Assembly (NCBI RefSeq): GCF_014884995.1
Contig: NZ_JABMII010000010.1
Location: 21,011-85,010 of the forward strand
Reading direction: 5' to 3'
DNA from: Spirabiliibacterium pneumoniae
Lineage (GTDB): Bacteria > Pseudomonadota > Gammaproteobacteria > Enterobacterales > Pasteurellaceae
DNA length: 64,000 nt
The notes under the pieces are model-generated. The model did not search any database, had not been told where the DNA came from, and saw only the letters and a program-made list of their open reading frames with translations. Positions 43,393-52,777 of this stretch are shown here, piece by piece. Made by a program: the position numbers and the translations under genes. Each line of letters opens with the position of its first letter. The first letter of the stretch is position 1.

Positions 43393-43493
43393 TGGCAATT
43401 TGTGTTTATGATAGTTGACCACATTGTAGTTTATATTGGCGCATTTTGCTATTTTCTCGTAGTATGAACAAGAGTTGAGCACAAGGAGTTGTC

Positions 43494-43733
43494 ATGATTT
43501 TTAAAATTCTCGCATTGTCGATCATTGCGTTTATCGTTTGCTTGATTGTGTTGCCATTGTGGTTATATAGCCACTATAAAAAGCGCAAACATATTCCTTA
43601 TCTCGGGGAGAACAGCGCAGAGCATGCCCAGTTGAACGCGCTGCAAGGCGAGTGCAAAGCGTTGAGAGCTCGCATTGAAAGCCTTGAAGCAATGCTGGAT
43701 TATCATCAACCTCACTGGCGTGAAAAGCACTAA
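43494..43733 (+). CDS. pspB: Phage-shock protein B
   Basis: A 79-residue membrane protein: one N-terminal membrane segment (about residues 3-25) and a coiled coil (38-70). The ATG has AAGGAG. In E. coli PspB and PspC sense membrane stress and bind PspA. Neither pspA nor pspF lies beside it here. Confidence 0.9.
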   Translation: MIFKILALSIIAFIVCLIVLPLWLYSHYKKRKHIPYLGENSAEHAQLNALQGECKALRARIESLEAMLDYHQPHWREKH

Positions 43734-43742
43734 GGGGGCCCT

Positions 43743-44099
43743 ATGCTGTATCGTTATCCACAACAAGGTATGATCTCAGGCGTGTGCACAGGCATTGCCA
43801 AAGCCTCAGGGTTGGAAATTTGGGTGGTGCGTGCGATTGCGGTATTATTATTTTTATTCGGTGGCTTCTTCTTTGTGCCGTTGGCTTATATTGCTGGTGC
43901 ATTAATGTTGGAAAAAGCCCCTGATCACTATTACGAACACAATGCTTACCAGCGAGTATTCCAGCAAAGCCCACGAGAAGGTGGGCAAAGCAGCAATGCC
44001 AGTATCGCTGAGCTTGAGATGTATATTGCCAGCCTCAAGCAACGCGTGTCAGCGCTGGAGTGCTATGTGAAGGATCGTGATTTTAAACAAGAGAAATAA
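43743..44099 (+). CDS. pspC: Phage-shock protein C
   Basis: A 118-residue protein with the PspC domain: LYRYPQQGMISGVCTGIAKA, then a membrane segment (about 30-60), then a C-terminal coiled coil. It starts 9 bases after pspB with AAGGGGG upstream. It acts with PspB, for example as a sensor or protector of the inner membrane. Confidence 0.9.
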   Translation: MLYRYPQQGMISGVCTGIAKASGLEIWVVRAIAVLLFLFGGFFFVPLAYIAGALMLEKAPDHYYEHNAYQRVFQQSPREGGQSSNASIAELEMYIASLKQRVSALECYVKDRDFKQEK

Positions 44100-44100
44100 A

Positions 44101-45507
44101 ATGTTAAGTAAACTGCAACGGGAAGTGGAAGACTTCATTAACCGCGGGCTTGACCGCACTTTAAATTTGGCTGTAACTGGCTTAAGCCAAAGTGGGAAAA
44201 CAGCGTTTATCACAAGTCTCGTCAACCAATTATTGACATTAAATCAAAACAACGGTACGCATTTGCCCTTTTTTGCTCCCGCGAGAGGCGGCAATATTTT
44301 GGCAGTCAAACGGGTGGAGCAAGAAAATTTAAGCATTCCACGCTTTGATTATGAAGCCAATATGGCAAGCCTGCGACAAAATCCGCCACAGTGGTGCCAA
44401 TCAACACGTGGGATCAGTGAAATTCGTTTAGCCGTGCGCTACCGCCACAGTAAAAGCCTGCTACGCCATGTGAAATCAGAAAGCACACTGTATATTAACA
44501 TTTTGGACTACCCTGGTGAGTGGCTTTTGGATTTGCCACTGCTGGGGCAAAGTTTTAAAGCATGGTCGCTAAGTCTGAGTGAAATTCAACAGGGCGTGCG
44601 TGTAGAATTGGCACAAAAATGGCAAAGTGCGGTTGATCAATTGGATTTAAGTGAGAAGGCCAATGAAGAGGTGCTAGCAGATATCGCTGCTCTTTACACC
44701 GATTTTCTCCACCAATGCAAAGCGCAAGGGCTGCATTATATTCAGCCAGGGCATTTCGTGTTACCAGGGGAGTATCAAGGTGCGCCAGCACTGCAATTTT
44801 TCCCGCTGCTCAATTTCACTGATGAACAGTGGCAAGCGTTAGAAAAAGCCGACCGAGACAGCTATTTTGCCGTGCTCAAAAAGCGCTACGACTATTACCG
44901 AGATAAAATCGTTAAGCACTTTTATGAACGCTATTTCAGCCAATTTGATCGTCAAATTATTCTTGCCGATTGCTTAACACCGCTTAATTATAGCCAGCAG
45001 GCGTTTATGGAAACCAAAGAGAGCTTGCGTCAATTGTTCAGCAATTTTCACTATGGACAGCGTTCGTTACTTAGCCGCTTATTTTCACCACAAATTGATA
45101 AATTACTCTTTGTTGCCAGCAAGGCGGATCATATCACTGCTGATCAAGTGCCGAACTTGATTGCCCTGATGCGTCAGCTGATGCAAGAAGGCGGGCAGCA
45201 TGTTAATTTTATTGGGGTAGACAATGATTACGCCGCGATTGCTGCTGTGCGTGCTACCACGCCAGTGCTGGTGGAAGATGGTGGCAAGCAGGTGAAAGCC
45301 TTGCAAGGCGTACGCAGCCATGATGGCAAGCAGGTGGTGGTATTCCCTGGTAGCGTGCCTGCAAGGCTGCCATCGGCAGATTTTTGGGCGAAAAATTGCT
45401 TTGAATTTGACCAATTTGAACCGCAACCGTTAATTGACGGTGAGCGCATACCGCACTTACGCATGGACAGTGTGTTGCAGTTTTTGCTTGCTGATAAGTT
45501 GGAGTGA
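44101..45507 (+). CDS. ycjX: YcjX-like P-loop GTPase (DUF463)
   Basis: A 468-residue predicted GTPase. The P-loop is LAVTGLSQSGKTAFI, residues 25-39, followed by the switch/Walker B-like ILDYPGEWLLD near 140, and KADH (specificity motif) in FVASKADHIT near 340. The ATG follows TAA of pspC by one base. Its role is unknown; in E. coli ycjX and ycjF are part of the Psp stress regulon. It is just upstream of ycjF. Confidence 0.9.
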   Translation: MLSKLQREVEDFINRGLDRTLNLAVTGLSQSGKTAFITSLVNQLLTLNQNNGTHLPFFAPARGGNILAVKRVEQENLSIPRFDYEANMASLRQNPPQWCQSTRGISEIRLAVRYRHSKSLLRHVKSESTLYINILDYPGEWLLDLPLLGQSFKAWSLSLSEIQQGVRVELAQKWQSAVDQLDLSEKANEEVLADIAALYTDFLHQCKAQGLHYIQPGHFVLPGEYQGAPALQFFPLLNFTDEQWQALEKADRDSYFAVLKKRYDYYRDKIVKHFYERYFSQFDRQIILADCLTPLNYSQQAFMETKESLRQLFSNFHYGQRSLLSRLFSPQIDKLLFVASKADHITADQVPNLIALMRQLMQEGGQHVNFIGVDNDYAAIAAVRATTPVLVEDGGKQVKALQGVRSHDGKQVVVFPGSVPARLPSADFWAKNCFEFDQFEPQPLIDGERIPHLRMDSVLQFLLADKLE

Positions 45508-45508
45508 T

Positions 45509-46564
45509 ATGGATAAAAAATATTTTGATCTTACGCCTGAAGGGGGGGCAGATGACCTTACCTTCAACGCGAAAAAAGAGTTTGATACCCGCAATTTTCA
45601 GCCTGATCTCAGTGACGAGGTGAGTCTTGAAACGCAATTTGAGAAAATTGCAACGCCTAAACCGCGCTGGTGGAAGCGCATTCTCGCCATCGTGATCGTG
45701 CTGTTTTTAGGCGCGAGTGTGGCGCAATCGGTGCAGTGGATTCTGGACAGCTATCAGCATCATCAATGGATTACGCTTGTTTTTGCGATCGTGACCTTTG
45801 GCGTGGTGTGTTTGGGGCTGACCGCACTTTGGCGCGAATACTGGCGGCTGGTGAAACTGCGTCGGCGTGCGCAAATGCAGCAGGAAAGCGCATTGTTGCT
45901 CACCGCGCCAAGCACACTGGGAGAAAATAATGCGCAAGCGCGTGCGCTGTGCAACGCAATCATTGCTAATATGCAGCTTGCGCAGGATGACCCGCGTGTG
46001 CAACGCTGGCAGCAGCAGGTGAATGATGATCATTCGGCTCGCGAAGTGAGTTTTCTTTTTTCACAAAATATCTTGCTTGATATTGATAAAACGGCGCGCA
46101 AATTGGTCAGCAAAAGTGCGGCGGAGTCTGCTGTGATTGTGGCCGTTAGCCCATTGGCGATTGTGGACGTGCTGTTTGTGGCGTGGCGCAATTTGGCGCT
46201 GATTAACCGCATTGCGAAATTGTATGGCATCGAGCTGGGTTATTTTAGCCGCATTCGTTTACTGCGTTTGGTGCTGGTGAATATGGCGTTTGCCGGTGCC
46301 ACGGAATTAGTGCATGAAATCGGCATGGATTGGCTGTCTAAAGACTTAATGGCGAAGCTCTCCGCCCGTGCGGCGCAAGGTTTAGGTGTAGGGTTGTTGA
46401 CTGCACGGCTGGGCATTAAAACCATGGAATTTTGCCGCCCATTAGCGTTTATGCCAGGAGAAAAGCCTCGCCTGAGCATCATTCATCAAGAGCTTTTAAG
46501 TGTGATTAAAGACACTATGTTCAAACAAGATAAAAGTGCGGTTGAGCGCAACGAATACCGCTAA
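45509..46564 (+). CDS. ycjF: YcjF-like membrane protein (DUF697)
   Basis: A 351-residue protein with a soluble N-terminus (MDKKYFDLTPEGGADDLTFN), two membrane segments (about 55-75 and 85-105) and a C-terminal domain of the DUF697 type with KSAAESAVIVAVSPLAIVDV near 205. The ATG at 45509 overlaps the ycjX stop (TGATATGG) with GGAG upstream. Function unknown. Confidence 0.9.
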   Translation: MDKKYFDLTPEGGADDLTFNAKKEFDTRNFQPDLSDEVSLETQFEKIATPKPRWWKRILAIVIVLFLGASVAQSVQWILDSYQHHQWITLVFAIVTFGVVCLGLTALWREYWRLVKLRRRAQMQQESALLLTAPSTLGENNAQARALCNAIIANMQLAQDDPRVQRWQQQVNDDHSAREVSFLFSQNILLDIDKTARKLVSKSAAESAVIVAVSPLAIVDVLFVAWRNLALINRIAKLYGIELGYFSRIRLLRLVLVNMAFAGATELVHEIGMDWLSKDLMAKLSARAAQGLGVGLLTARLGIKTMEFCRPLAFMPGEKPRLSIIHQELLSVIKDTMFKQDKSAVERNEYR

Positions 46565-46588
46565 GCCCGACCGCACTTTTTACGCCTG

Positions 46589-46613
46589 ACCGCACTTTGA
46601 TGTAAAGTGCGGT
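46589..46613 (+). terminator. Uptake-signal hairpin after ycjF
   Basis: ACCGCACTTT and AAAGTGCGGT form a ten-base stem with a five-base loop and TTTTTT follows. A third uptake core lies 20 bases upstream. The hairpin separates ycjF from the convergent metC. Confidence 0.85.
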
Positions 46614-46617
46614 TTTT

Positions 46618-47814
46618 TTAGGCAATACGTTCAAAGGCGCGTTCAAGATCGGCGATTAAATCAGCCACCTCTTCAAGCCCGATGTGTACACGAATCAGCG
46701 TGCCTTGCAATTTGCGTTCAATGCCAGGGCGAATATGTGCAATTTCGCTGGGTTGATTATATAAAATTAATGACTCGAATCCGCCCCATGAGTAGGCCAT
46801 GGTGAACAGCGAAAAGTGATCAAAAAAGCGCGCAAGTTCGTCATGGGTTAAAGTGCGGTTTAGTTCAAATGAGAACAAGCCGCTACTGCCTGTAAAATCA
46901 CGCATAAAGTATTCATGCCCTAGGCAGCTTGGCAAGGCAGGGTGGAACACTCGCGCGACTTCTGGGCGCTCGCTTAGCCATTGCGCCACGGCAATACTGT
47001 TTTTTTCGTGTTGCACTAACCGCACTTTTAACGTGCGCAGCCCTCGCAGCGTGGTGTAAGCGCTGTCGGCATCCGCCATTTGCCCCATCAAATAGGCCTG
47101 CTCACGCAGCGTGTCCCATGTGCGCGCGTTGGCAACGGCGGTGCCAATCATCACATCAGAATGCCCTACCAAATATTTGGTACCCGCTTGCACCGAAATG
47201 TCCACACCCAATTTCAGCGCAGGGAAGAGCACACCTGCCGACCAAGTATTGTCCATAATAATAACAATATCAGGATTGACAGCGCGTGCAGCTTGCACAA
47301 TGGCGGGGATGTCAGGCACTTCTAGCGTCAATGAGCTTGGCGATTCCAAAAATAGCACTTTGGTTTCAGGGCGAATTAGCTTAGCAATCTCTCGTCCGTC
47401 CATCGGGTCATAAAAGGTGGTGGCCACGCCAAAGCGCGCGAGCACCTGCTGACAAAATTCTTGAGTGGGTTCATAGGCTGCGCCACTCACGAGCAGGTGA
47501 TCGCCATTTTTCACGAAGGCTAAAATTGTGTTGGTTACCGCCGCCGCGCCACACGGGAACAAATAGCAACCTGCGCCACCTTCAAGCTCACACATCGCAT
47601 CTTGCAGCGCAAAATGGGTCAGTGTGCCGCGCCGACCATAAAACAATGCTTTATTCGCGCGATTTTTAGTGGCGTCTTTTTTCTGTGCCAGGCTTTCAAA
47701 GGTTAAGGATGATGCACGTTGCACCACAGGGTTGACCGCACTTTGAGTATAGCGCGCATCGCGCCCTGCGTGCACCACAGCGGTGGCGAGCTTATCGGAT
47801 GATTTTGACTGCAT
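46618..47814 (-). CDS. metC: Cystathionine beta-lyase
   Basis: A 398-residue PLP enzyme that splits cystathionine into homocysteine, pyruvate and ammonia in methionine synthesis. Seen: [31 protein letters not shown], and the PLP-binding Lys in [11 protein letters not shown] near residue 205. The sequence follows E. coli MetC closely, not MetB. ATG at 47814 with GAGGTG. Confidence 0.95.
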   Translation of the reverse strand: MQSKSSDKLATAVVHAGRDARYTQSAVNPVVQRASSLTFESLAQKKDATKNRANKALFYGRRGTLTHFALQDAMCELEGGAGCYLFPCGAAAVTNTILAFVKNGDHLLVSGAAYEPTQEFCQQVLARFGVATTFYDPMDGREIAKLIRPETKVLFLESPSSLTLEVPDIPAIVQAARAVNPDIVIIMDNTWSAGVLFPALKLGVDISVQAGTKYLVGHSDVMIGTAVANARTWDTLREQAYLMGQMADADSAYTTLRGLRTLKVRLVQHEKNSIAVAQWLSERPEVARVFHPALPSCLGHEYFMRDFTGSSGLFSFELNRTLTHDELARFFDHFSLFTMAYSWGGFESLILYNQPSEIAHIRPGIERKLQGTLIRVHIGLEEVADLIADLERAFERIA

Positions 47815-48020
47815 AAACACCTCTTTGATTAAATTGTTGTCATACAATAATCGTTAATCCGCCATTGTGCAAGACTTGGCGGTTAATAGAAAAAAACTAT
47901 TGCTAAAATAGATTTAGAGAGGCGATTTTAAATAAAAAGTGCGGTATAATGCAAAAATTAGAAAAGCAATCGTGCTTTTTCTCAAGGCGCAAGCCAAACT
48001 TAGTTAAAACAGGAGAAATT

Positions 48021-48623
48021 ATGGTTTTAGTCACTCGTCAAGCCCCTGATTTTACAGCATCTGCTGTATTAGGCAATGGTGAAATCGTTGATAACTTCAA
48101 CTTTAAAAAACACGTTGCAGGCCGTGCAGCAGTGGTATTCTTTTACCCAATGGACTTCACATTCGTGTGCCCATCTGAATTGATCGCTTTTGATCACCGT
48201 TACAAAGAATTCCAAGACCGCGGTGTGGAAGTGATCGGTGTGTCTATCGACTCTCAATTCACTCACAACGCATGGCGTAAAACCCCGACCGACAAAGGCG
48301 GTATCGGTGAAGTGCAATACCCATTAGTTGCTGACGTGCGTCACGACATCGCGAAAGCATTCGGTATTGAGCATCCAGAAGCTGGCGTTGCGTTGCGTGC
48401 ATCATTCCTCATCGACAAAAACGGCGTTGTGCGTCACCAAGTGGTTAATGACCTGCCATTAGGCCGTAACATCGACGAAATGCTGCGCATGGTTGACGCC
48501 CTTCAATTCCACGAAGAACACGGCGAAGTGTGCCCAGCACAATGGGCGAAAGGCAAAGAAGGTATGAAAGACAACCCAGATGGCGTTGCAGCATACCTCA
48601 AGAAAAACGCTAACGACCTATAA
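48021..48623 (+). CDS. Typical 2-Cys peroxiredoxin
   Basis: A 200-residue thiol peroxidase of the AhpC/Prx1 group. The peroxidatic Cys50 is in DFTFVCPSE, the resolving Cys171 in HGEVCPA. A GGIG motif is present near residue 93, as in overoxidation-sensitive forms, though the C-terminal tail is unlike the eukaryotic one. AGGAG precedes the ATG. No ahpF or other reductase is next to it. Confidence 0.93.
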   Translation: MVLVTRQAPDFTASAVLGNGEIVDNFNFKKHVAGRAAVVFFYPMDFTFVCPSELIAFDHRYKEFQDRGVEVIGVSIDSQFTHNAWRKTPTDKGGIGEVQYPLVADVRHDIAKAFGIEHPEAGVALRASFLIDKNGVVRHQVVNDLPLGRNIDEMLRMVDALQFHEEHGEVCPAQWAKGKEGMKDNPDGVAAYLKKNANDL

Positions 48624-48636
48624 TCGGTCACTGTTT

Positions 48637-48664
48637 AAAAACCACGCCTCGGCGTGGTTTTTTT
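48637..48664 (+). terminator. Peroxiredoxin gene terminator
   Basis: AAACCACGCC and GGCGTGGTTT form a strong stem with a very short loop, then TTTTT. Confidence 0.9.
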
Positions 48665-48746
48665 ATGCGTGCGGAAAGTGTAAAGTACGGTCATTCATAA
48701 AAATTTGCTATACTAGCCACATTCAAAGTGCGGTTGAGGAATGGAT

Positions 48747-49448
48747 ATGGATAATGTCAGTCAAGCAGAAGTGGAGAAGTTTAATAAAATGGCGGCGAGT
48801 TGGTGGGATCCTGAGGGGGATTTTAAGCCGATTCATCGCCTTAATCCAAAGCGGTTGGCATACATTTGTGAGTTTGCAGCGGGGCTTGCAGGCAAGCGGG
48901 TGTTGGATGTGGGCTGCGGGGGTGGCATTTTAAGTGAGAGCATGGCACGCATGGGGGCACAGGTGGTGGGCATTGATATGTCGCCACAGCCGCTTGCCGT
49001 GGCGCGTGAGCACGCGCGTGATCAGAGCTTGAGTATTGATTATCGCCAGCAGACGATTGAAAGTTTGGCCGCTGAGCAAGGTGGGCAGTTTGATGTGATT
49101 ACCTGCATGGAAATGCTCGAGCATGTACCCGACCCAGCAGCGGTGGTGCGTGCTTGCCAACAACTGCTCAAGCCCAATGGCGTGGTGTTTTTCTCTACTA
49201 TTAACCGCACGTTGAAAGCGTGGGCGCTAGTGGTGGTGGGCGCGGAGTATGTGCTGAAAATGTTGCCGAAAGGCACGCACGATTATGATAAATTTATTAA
49301 GCCTGCCGAGCTGTTGGCGTGGTGTGATGACAATCATTTGCAATGCGTCAATATGCAAGGTTATCACTATAATCCGCTTTCGGGGCAGTTTTGGTTGAAT
49401 CATGATGTGAGTGCCAATTATATTATGGCATTGCGCCCAAAAGTGTGA
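48747..49448 (+). CDS. ubiG: Ubiquinone biosynthesis O-methyltransferase
   Basis: A 233-residue SAM-dependent methyltransferase that makes both O-methylations of the quinone ring. SAM motif I is [13 protein letters not shown] near residue 51, then [13 protein letters not shown] near 110. The ATG at 48747 has GAGGA at proper spacing; an ATG six bases earlier does not. Confidence 0.95.
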   Translation: MDNVSQAEVEKFNKMAASWWDPEGDFKPIHRLNPKRLAYICEFAAGLAGKRVLDVGCGGGILSESMARMGAQVVGIDMSPQPLAVAREHARDQSLSIDYRQQTIESLAAEQGGQFDVITCMEMLEHVPDPAAVVRACQQLLKPNGVVFFSTINRTLKAWALVVVGAEYVLKMLPKGTHDYDKFIKPAELLAWCDDNHLQCVNMQGYHYNPLSGQFWLNHDVSANYIMALRPKV

Positions 49449-49551
49449 CCGCACTTTTAAAATGACGTTTTACTTTTGTGTTTTTCTATCAACTTGAGTA
49501 AAAAAGGTGCATAATAAGGGCAGTGACTCTGAGTAAGTTTAAGGATACAGT

Positions 49552-50679
49552 ATGGCTCAATATTACACTGGCGCCCAAGTATTTGACCGTGGCGCACTAT
49601 TAGAACATTATGCTTTGGTCGTTGAAGGCGGCAAAACGCAACAACTTGTGCCTGAAAGTGCCATTCCCGAAGGCGCACAAGTGAAACGCCTTGAGGGTGG
49701 CATTTTGACCCCAGGCTTTGTGGAAACGCAAGCCAACGGCGGCGGCGGTGTGTTGGTCAATGATCAATGTGATCGCGCTGGGCTTGAAAAAGTGCTCGCA
49801 GGGCATCGTAAATACGGCACGGTGGCGATGTTGCCGACCTTTATCACCGACAGCCAAGAAAAATATCACCAAGCGATTGCTAATGTGGCGAATTTGGTGA
49901 AAGAGGGGATGAAAGGCCTCGTAGGTGGGCATTTTGAAGGCCCGTTCTTGTGTGTTGAGAAAAAAGGCACGCACAATCCGCGCTACATTCGCATTCCTGA
50001 TGAAAAGGATTTTGCCTGCTATGAAAAATATGCAGAATACTTGCAACACAGCATTCTTTCCCTCGCGCCAGAACAAGTACCTGCAGGCACCATTGCGCGG
50101 ATTAAGCCGTTTATTCCGCAAATTAACCTTGCTCACAGCATGGCCACCGCAGAAGATTTGCTAGCAGCTCGCGCAGAGGGCTTAACTGGGATTACGCACC
50201 TTTATAACGCGATGCGTCCACTCAGTGGGCGTGACCCAGGCCCAATTGGCAGCGCGGTAGAGCTTGGGCTTTATGCAGGCATTATTGCCGATGGTGTACA
50301 CAGCAGCCCATATTCACTGGCGACCGCCTACCAATTGTTGGGTGATCAACACTTAATGCTGGTCACCGACTCCATGCATACGATCGGTGCCCCTGAGATC
50401 ACTGAGTTTGATTTGATGGGCGTGAAAGTGTTTGTGAAAGAAGATCGTTTAGTGAATGAGCATGGCTCACTGGCTGGTGCGCACATTAACTTGTTGCAAT
50501 GTGTGCAAAATGCCGTGCGTTACATGCACGCAGATATTCGTAGTGCTTTGCGCATGGCGGTGTCAACACCTGCGAACTATGTTGGCAGAGCCGATCTCGC
50601 CACCATTGTTGCACGCGATGTAGACGACGTTATTTATCTCACCAAAGGGGATTTGGCGCTCGCCAATTGGCAAGCATAA
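49552..50679 (+). CDS. nagA: N-acetylglucosamine-6-phosphate deacetylase
   Basis: A 375-residue amidohydrolase that makes glucosamine-6-phosphate from GlcNAc-6-phosphate. Metal and active-site motifs seen: GHFEGPFLCVEKKGTH near 124, the His in NLAHSMATAED near 190, GITHLYNAM near 212 and VTDSMHTIGAP (catalytic Asp) near 270. The usual neighbour nagB is not in the window. AAGGA upstream of ATG; ended by an uptake-signal hairpin. Confidence 0.93.
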   Translation: MAQYYTGAQVFDRGALLEHYALVVEGGKTQQLVPESAIPEGAQVKRLEGGILTPGFVETQANGGGGVLVNDQCDRAGLEKVLAGHRKYGTVAMLPTFITDSQEKYHQAIANVANLVKEGMKGLVGGHFEGPFLCVEKKGTHNPRYIRIPDEKDFACYEKYAEYLQHSILSLAPEQVPAGTIARIKPFIPQINLAHSMATAEDLLAARAEGLTGITHLYNAMRPLSGRDPGPIGSAVELGLYAGIIADGVHSSPYSLATAYQLLGDQHLMLVTDSMHTIGAPEITEFDLMGVKVFVKEDRLVNEHGSLAGAHINLLQCVQNAVRYMHADIRSALRMAVSTPANYVGRADLATIVARDVDDVIYLTKGDLALANWQA

Positions 50680-50694
50680 AGCATAAGGCCAATA

Positions 50695-50724
50695 AAAAAC
50701 CGCACTTTAAAAGTGCGGTTTTTG
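50695..50724. terminator. Uptake-signal hairpin after nagA
   Basis: ACCGCACTTT and AAAGTGCGGT form a near-perfect inverted repeat with A and T runs on either side, able to end transcription from both nagA and the convergent gene. Confidence 0.8.
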
Positions 50725-50735
50725 TTTGTGTGGGG

Positions 50736-51179
50736 TTAGAGCATGGTAGCGAGAGATTCCCACTCTTTGTCTTCCAGCACATATTCTGTTTCATCCCCAT
50801 ATGGGAAAAAATTACGGTTGCCAGCAAAGAAAGTGGCGTCGTAATACGCTTTGAACTCTAATGCAGCGGTGAGTGTCAGCAAGCGACCATCAATGCCTTC
50901 CGCACCTGCGCAAGTGTATGCGTCAATCATTTCTTGCGGTTGATTGACTGGTGTTGTATCAGGCAGCAGTTGGAAACTTTTCAGTGCTTCGACCACAGGG
51001 CCAAAATACACGCCATATTTCAAATAGGCGGTGGGTTCGCTGTTGAGGTACTCCAGCACTTGGTTTGGCAATTCACGATCGTAGTCTTGATCTTTGTTTT
51101 TTTGCTCAAACGCTTCTTTGGCTTGGGTGTATTTTTCCACTAATTCGTCAACATTATATTGGTAGTTTTTAAATTCCAT
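50736..51179 (-). CDS. Unrecognised 147-residue acidic protein
   Basis: A stand-alone gene with a good ribosome site (AGGAG six bases before the ATG at 51179). The protein is acidic and aromatic, without signal or membrane segment, and has one cysteine (CAGAEGID). The N-terminus is helical (VDELVEKYTQAKEAFEQKNK). No family was recognised; it may be limited to Pasteurellaceae. Base use and codon use look like its neighbours, so it is not an obvious recent arrival. Confidence 0.7.
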   Translation of the reverse strand: MEFKNYQYNVDELVEKYTQAKEAFEQKNKDQDYDRELPNQVLEYLNSEPTAYLKYGVYFGPVVEALKSFQLLPDTTPVNQPQEMIDAYTCAGAEGIDGRLLTLTAALEFKAYYDATFFAGNRNFFPYGDETEYVLEDKEWESLATML

Positions 51180-51268
51180 ATTTTCTCCTTATCTACAATG
51201 TGATGAAATTGTTACAAAAATGCTTAACCCCTATCTTGCCAAATTTTTGTGCAAAATGCCAATTTTGG

Positions 51269-51294
51269 CTGGGGGAATGCTTAAAATTCCCCCA
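51269..51294 (-). terminator. hemL terminator
   Basis: CTGGGGGAAT and ATTCCCCCAG form a perfect ten-base stem with a seven-base loop, 25 bases past the hemL stop. The T run is weak on both strands. Confidence 0.65.
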
Positions 51295-51318
51295 GTTTGT
51301 TGGCTAACGTATTGATTT

Positions 51319-52617
51319 TTATAAAGTGCGGTTATGGGCAAGGTCAGCAAAAATGGCATCGGCTGCGCGCAAAGTGGTAGCAATATCGTCTTCACTGTGT
51401 GCTAGCGACATAAAGCCCGCTTCGAAGGCTGACGGCGCGAAATAGACGCCGTGCTCAAGCATTTTGTGGAAAAATTGCGCAAAGCGTTCACTGTCGCACG
51501 CCATTACGTCCTGATAACTTTCAACCGCACTTTGGTCAGTAAAAAAGATCCCAAACATTGCGCCGACATGGTTAGTCACTAATCCAATGCCGTGTTTTTG
51601 GGCTAAATCTTCAAGCCCTTGGCAAAGTGCGGTGGTAAGTTCGCTCAGTTTGCGGTGATTGCCGTCTTTGGCCAATTCAGTTAAGCACGCCAGCCCCGCC
51701 GCCATGGCGATTGGGTTGCCTGACAAAGTGCCCGCTTGATACACAGGCCCAGTTGGTGCGATGTGTTGCATAATCGCTTTTTTGCCGCCAAAGGCACCCA
51801 CTGGCATGCCGCCGCCAATAATTTTGCCCAAGCAGGTTAAATCAGGGGTTACGCCATAGTGCGCTTGCGCGCCGCCAAGTGCCACCCGAAAGCCTGTCAT
51901 CACTTCATCAATAATCAATAATGCACCGTATTGATCACATAAATCACGCAATCCTTGCAAAAAGTGCGGTTTAGGTGGCACGCAGTTCATGTTGCCGGCT
52001 ACAGGCTCAACGATAATGCAGGCAATGTCTTGCGGGAATTGCTTGAACGCGTTTTCAACGGAGGCCAAATCGTTGTATTGGCACACCAACGTATGCTTTG
52101 TGAAATCCGCCGGCACCCCAGGCGAGTTGGGTTGCCCGAGCGTTAATGCGCCAGAGCCAGCTTTAACCAAAAGCGAATCGGCGTGGCCATGGTAGCAGCC
52201 TTCAAATTTGATGATTTTATCACGCCCCGTGTAGCCACGCGCGAGCCGAATGGCCGACATGGTTGCTTCTGTGCCTGAGCTGACCATGCGAACCATTTCA
52301 ATTGAGGGCATTAATTCTCGCACACGTTCAGCGAGGGTGATTTCGAGTGCGGTCGGTGCGCCGAAACTTAAGCCGTGTTTTGTTGTCTCAATCACAGCAT
52401 CACGAATGGCGGGGTGATTGTGCCCGAGAATCATCGGCCCCCAAGAGCCAACGTAGTCAATATAACGTTGACCGTCGCTATCATAAATATAAGCGCCGTT
52501 GGCTTTTTCGATAAATAGTGGCGTACCGCCTACGCCTTTAAAGGCGCGAACAGGGGAGTTAACACCGCCTGGAATGACATTTTGTGCTTGTTCAAACAGT
52601 TGTTGAGAATGGTTCAT
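51319..52617 (-). CDS. hemL: Glutamate-1-semialdehyde 2,1-aminomutase
   Basis: A 432-residue PLP enzyme that makes 5-aminolevulinate for heme. Seen: [20 protein letters not shown] near 110, [10 protein letters not shown] near 240 and the PLP Lys in [17 protein letters not shown] near 265. Its presence means this organism can make its own tetrapyrrole precursor by the C5 route, if the other genes exist elsewhere. Single gene. Confidence 0.97.
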   Translation of the reverse strand: MNHSQQLFEQAQNVIPGGVNSPVRAFKGVGGTPLFIEKANGAYIYDSDGQRYIDYVGSWGPMILGHNHPAIRDAVIETTKHGLSFGAPTALEITLAERVRELMPSIEMVRMVSSGTEATMSAIRLARGYTGRDKIIKFEGCYHGHADSLLVKAGSGALTLGQPNSPGVPADFTKHTLVCQYNDLASVENAFKQFPQDIACIIVEPVAGNMNCVPPKPHFLQGLRDLCDQYGALLIIDEVMTGFRVALGGAQAHYGVTPDLTCLGKIIGGGMPVGAFGGKKAIMQHIAPTGPVYQAGTLSGNPIAMAAGLACLTELAKDGNHRKLSELTTALCQGLEDLAQKHGIGLVTNHVGAMFGIFFTDQSAVESYQDVMACDSERFAQFFHKMLEHGVYFAPSAFEAGFMSLAHSEDDIATTLRAADAIFADLAHNRTL

Positions 52618-52777
52618 TATCTTTCCTTGTAGTTTTGGATTGCACTTATTGTAATAGAAAGCGCTTTTTTTTCACAGGGAGAATAAAAAAGTTTATCAAC
52701 TGCGGATTATGATGTGGTATTCTGTCAAAATTATCGACGCAAACGCAAGGCGCAGGAAAACGTAGTAAGGCAAAAGT

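Noticed and set aside
43393..43482. Longer SapA start
   Set aside because: The extra 30 residues would stand before a clear signal peptide and match nothing known of SapA.
47815..48020. MetJ box before metC
   Set aside because: No AGACGTCT-like repeats are visible in the gap.
51180..52777. JUMPstart/ops element before the ECA operon
   Set aside because: No GGCGGTAGC core was found upstream of wecA.
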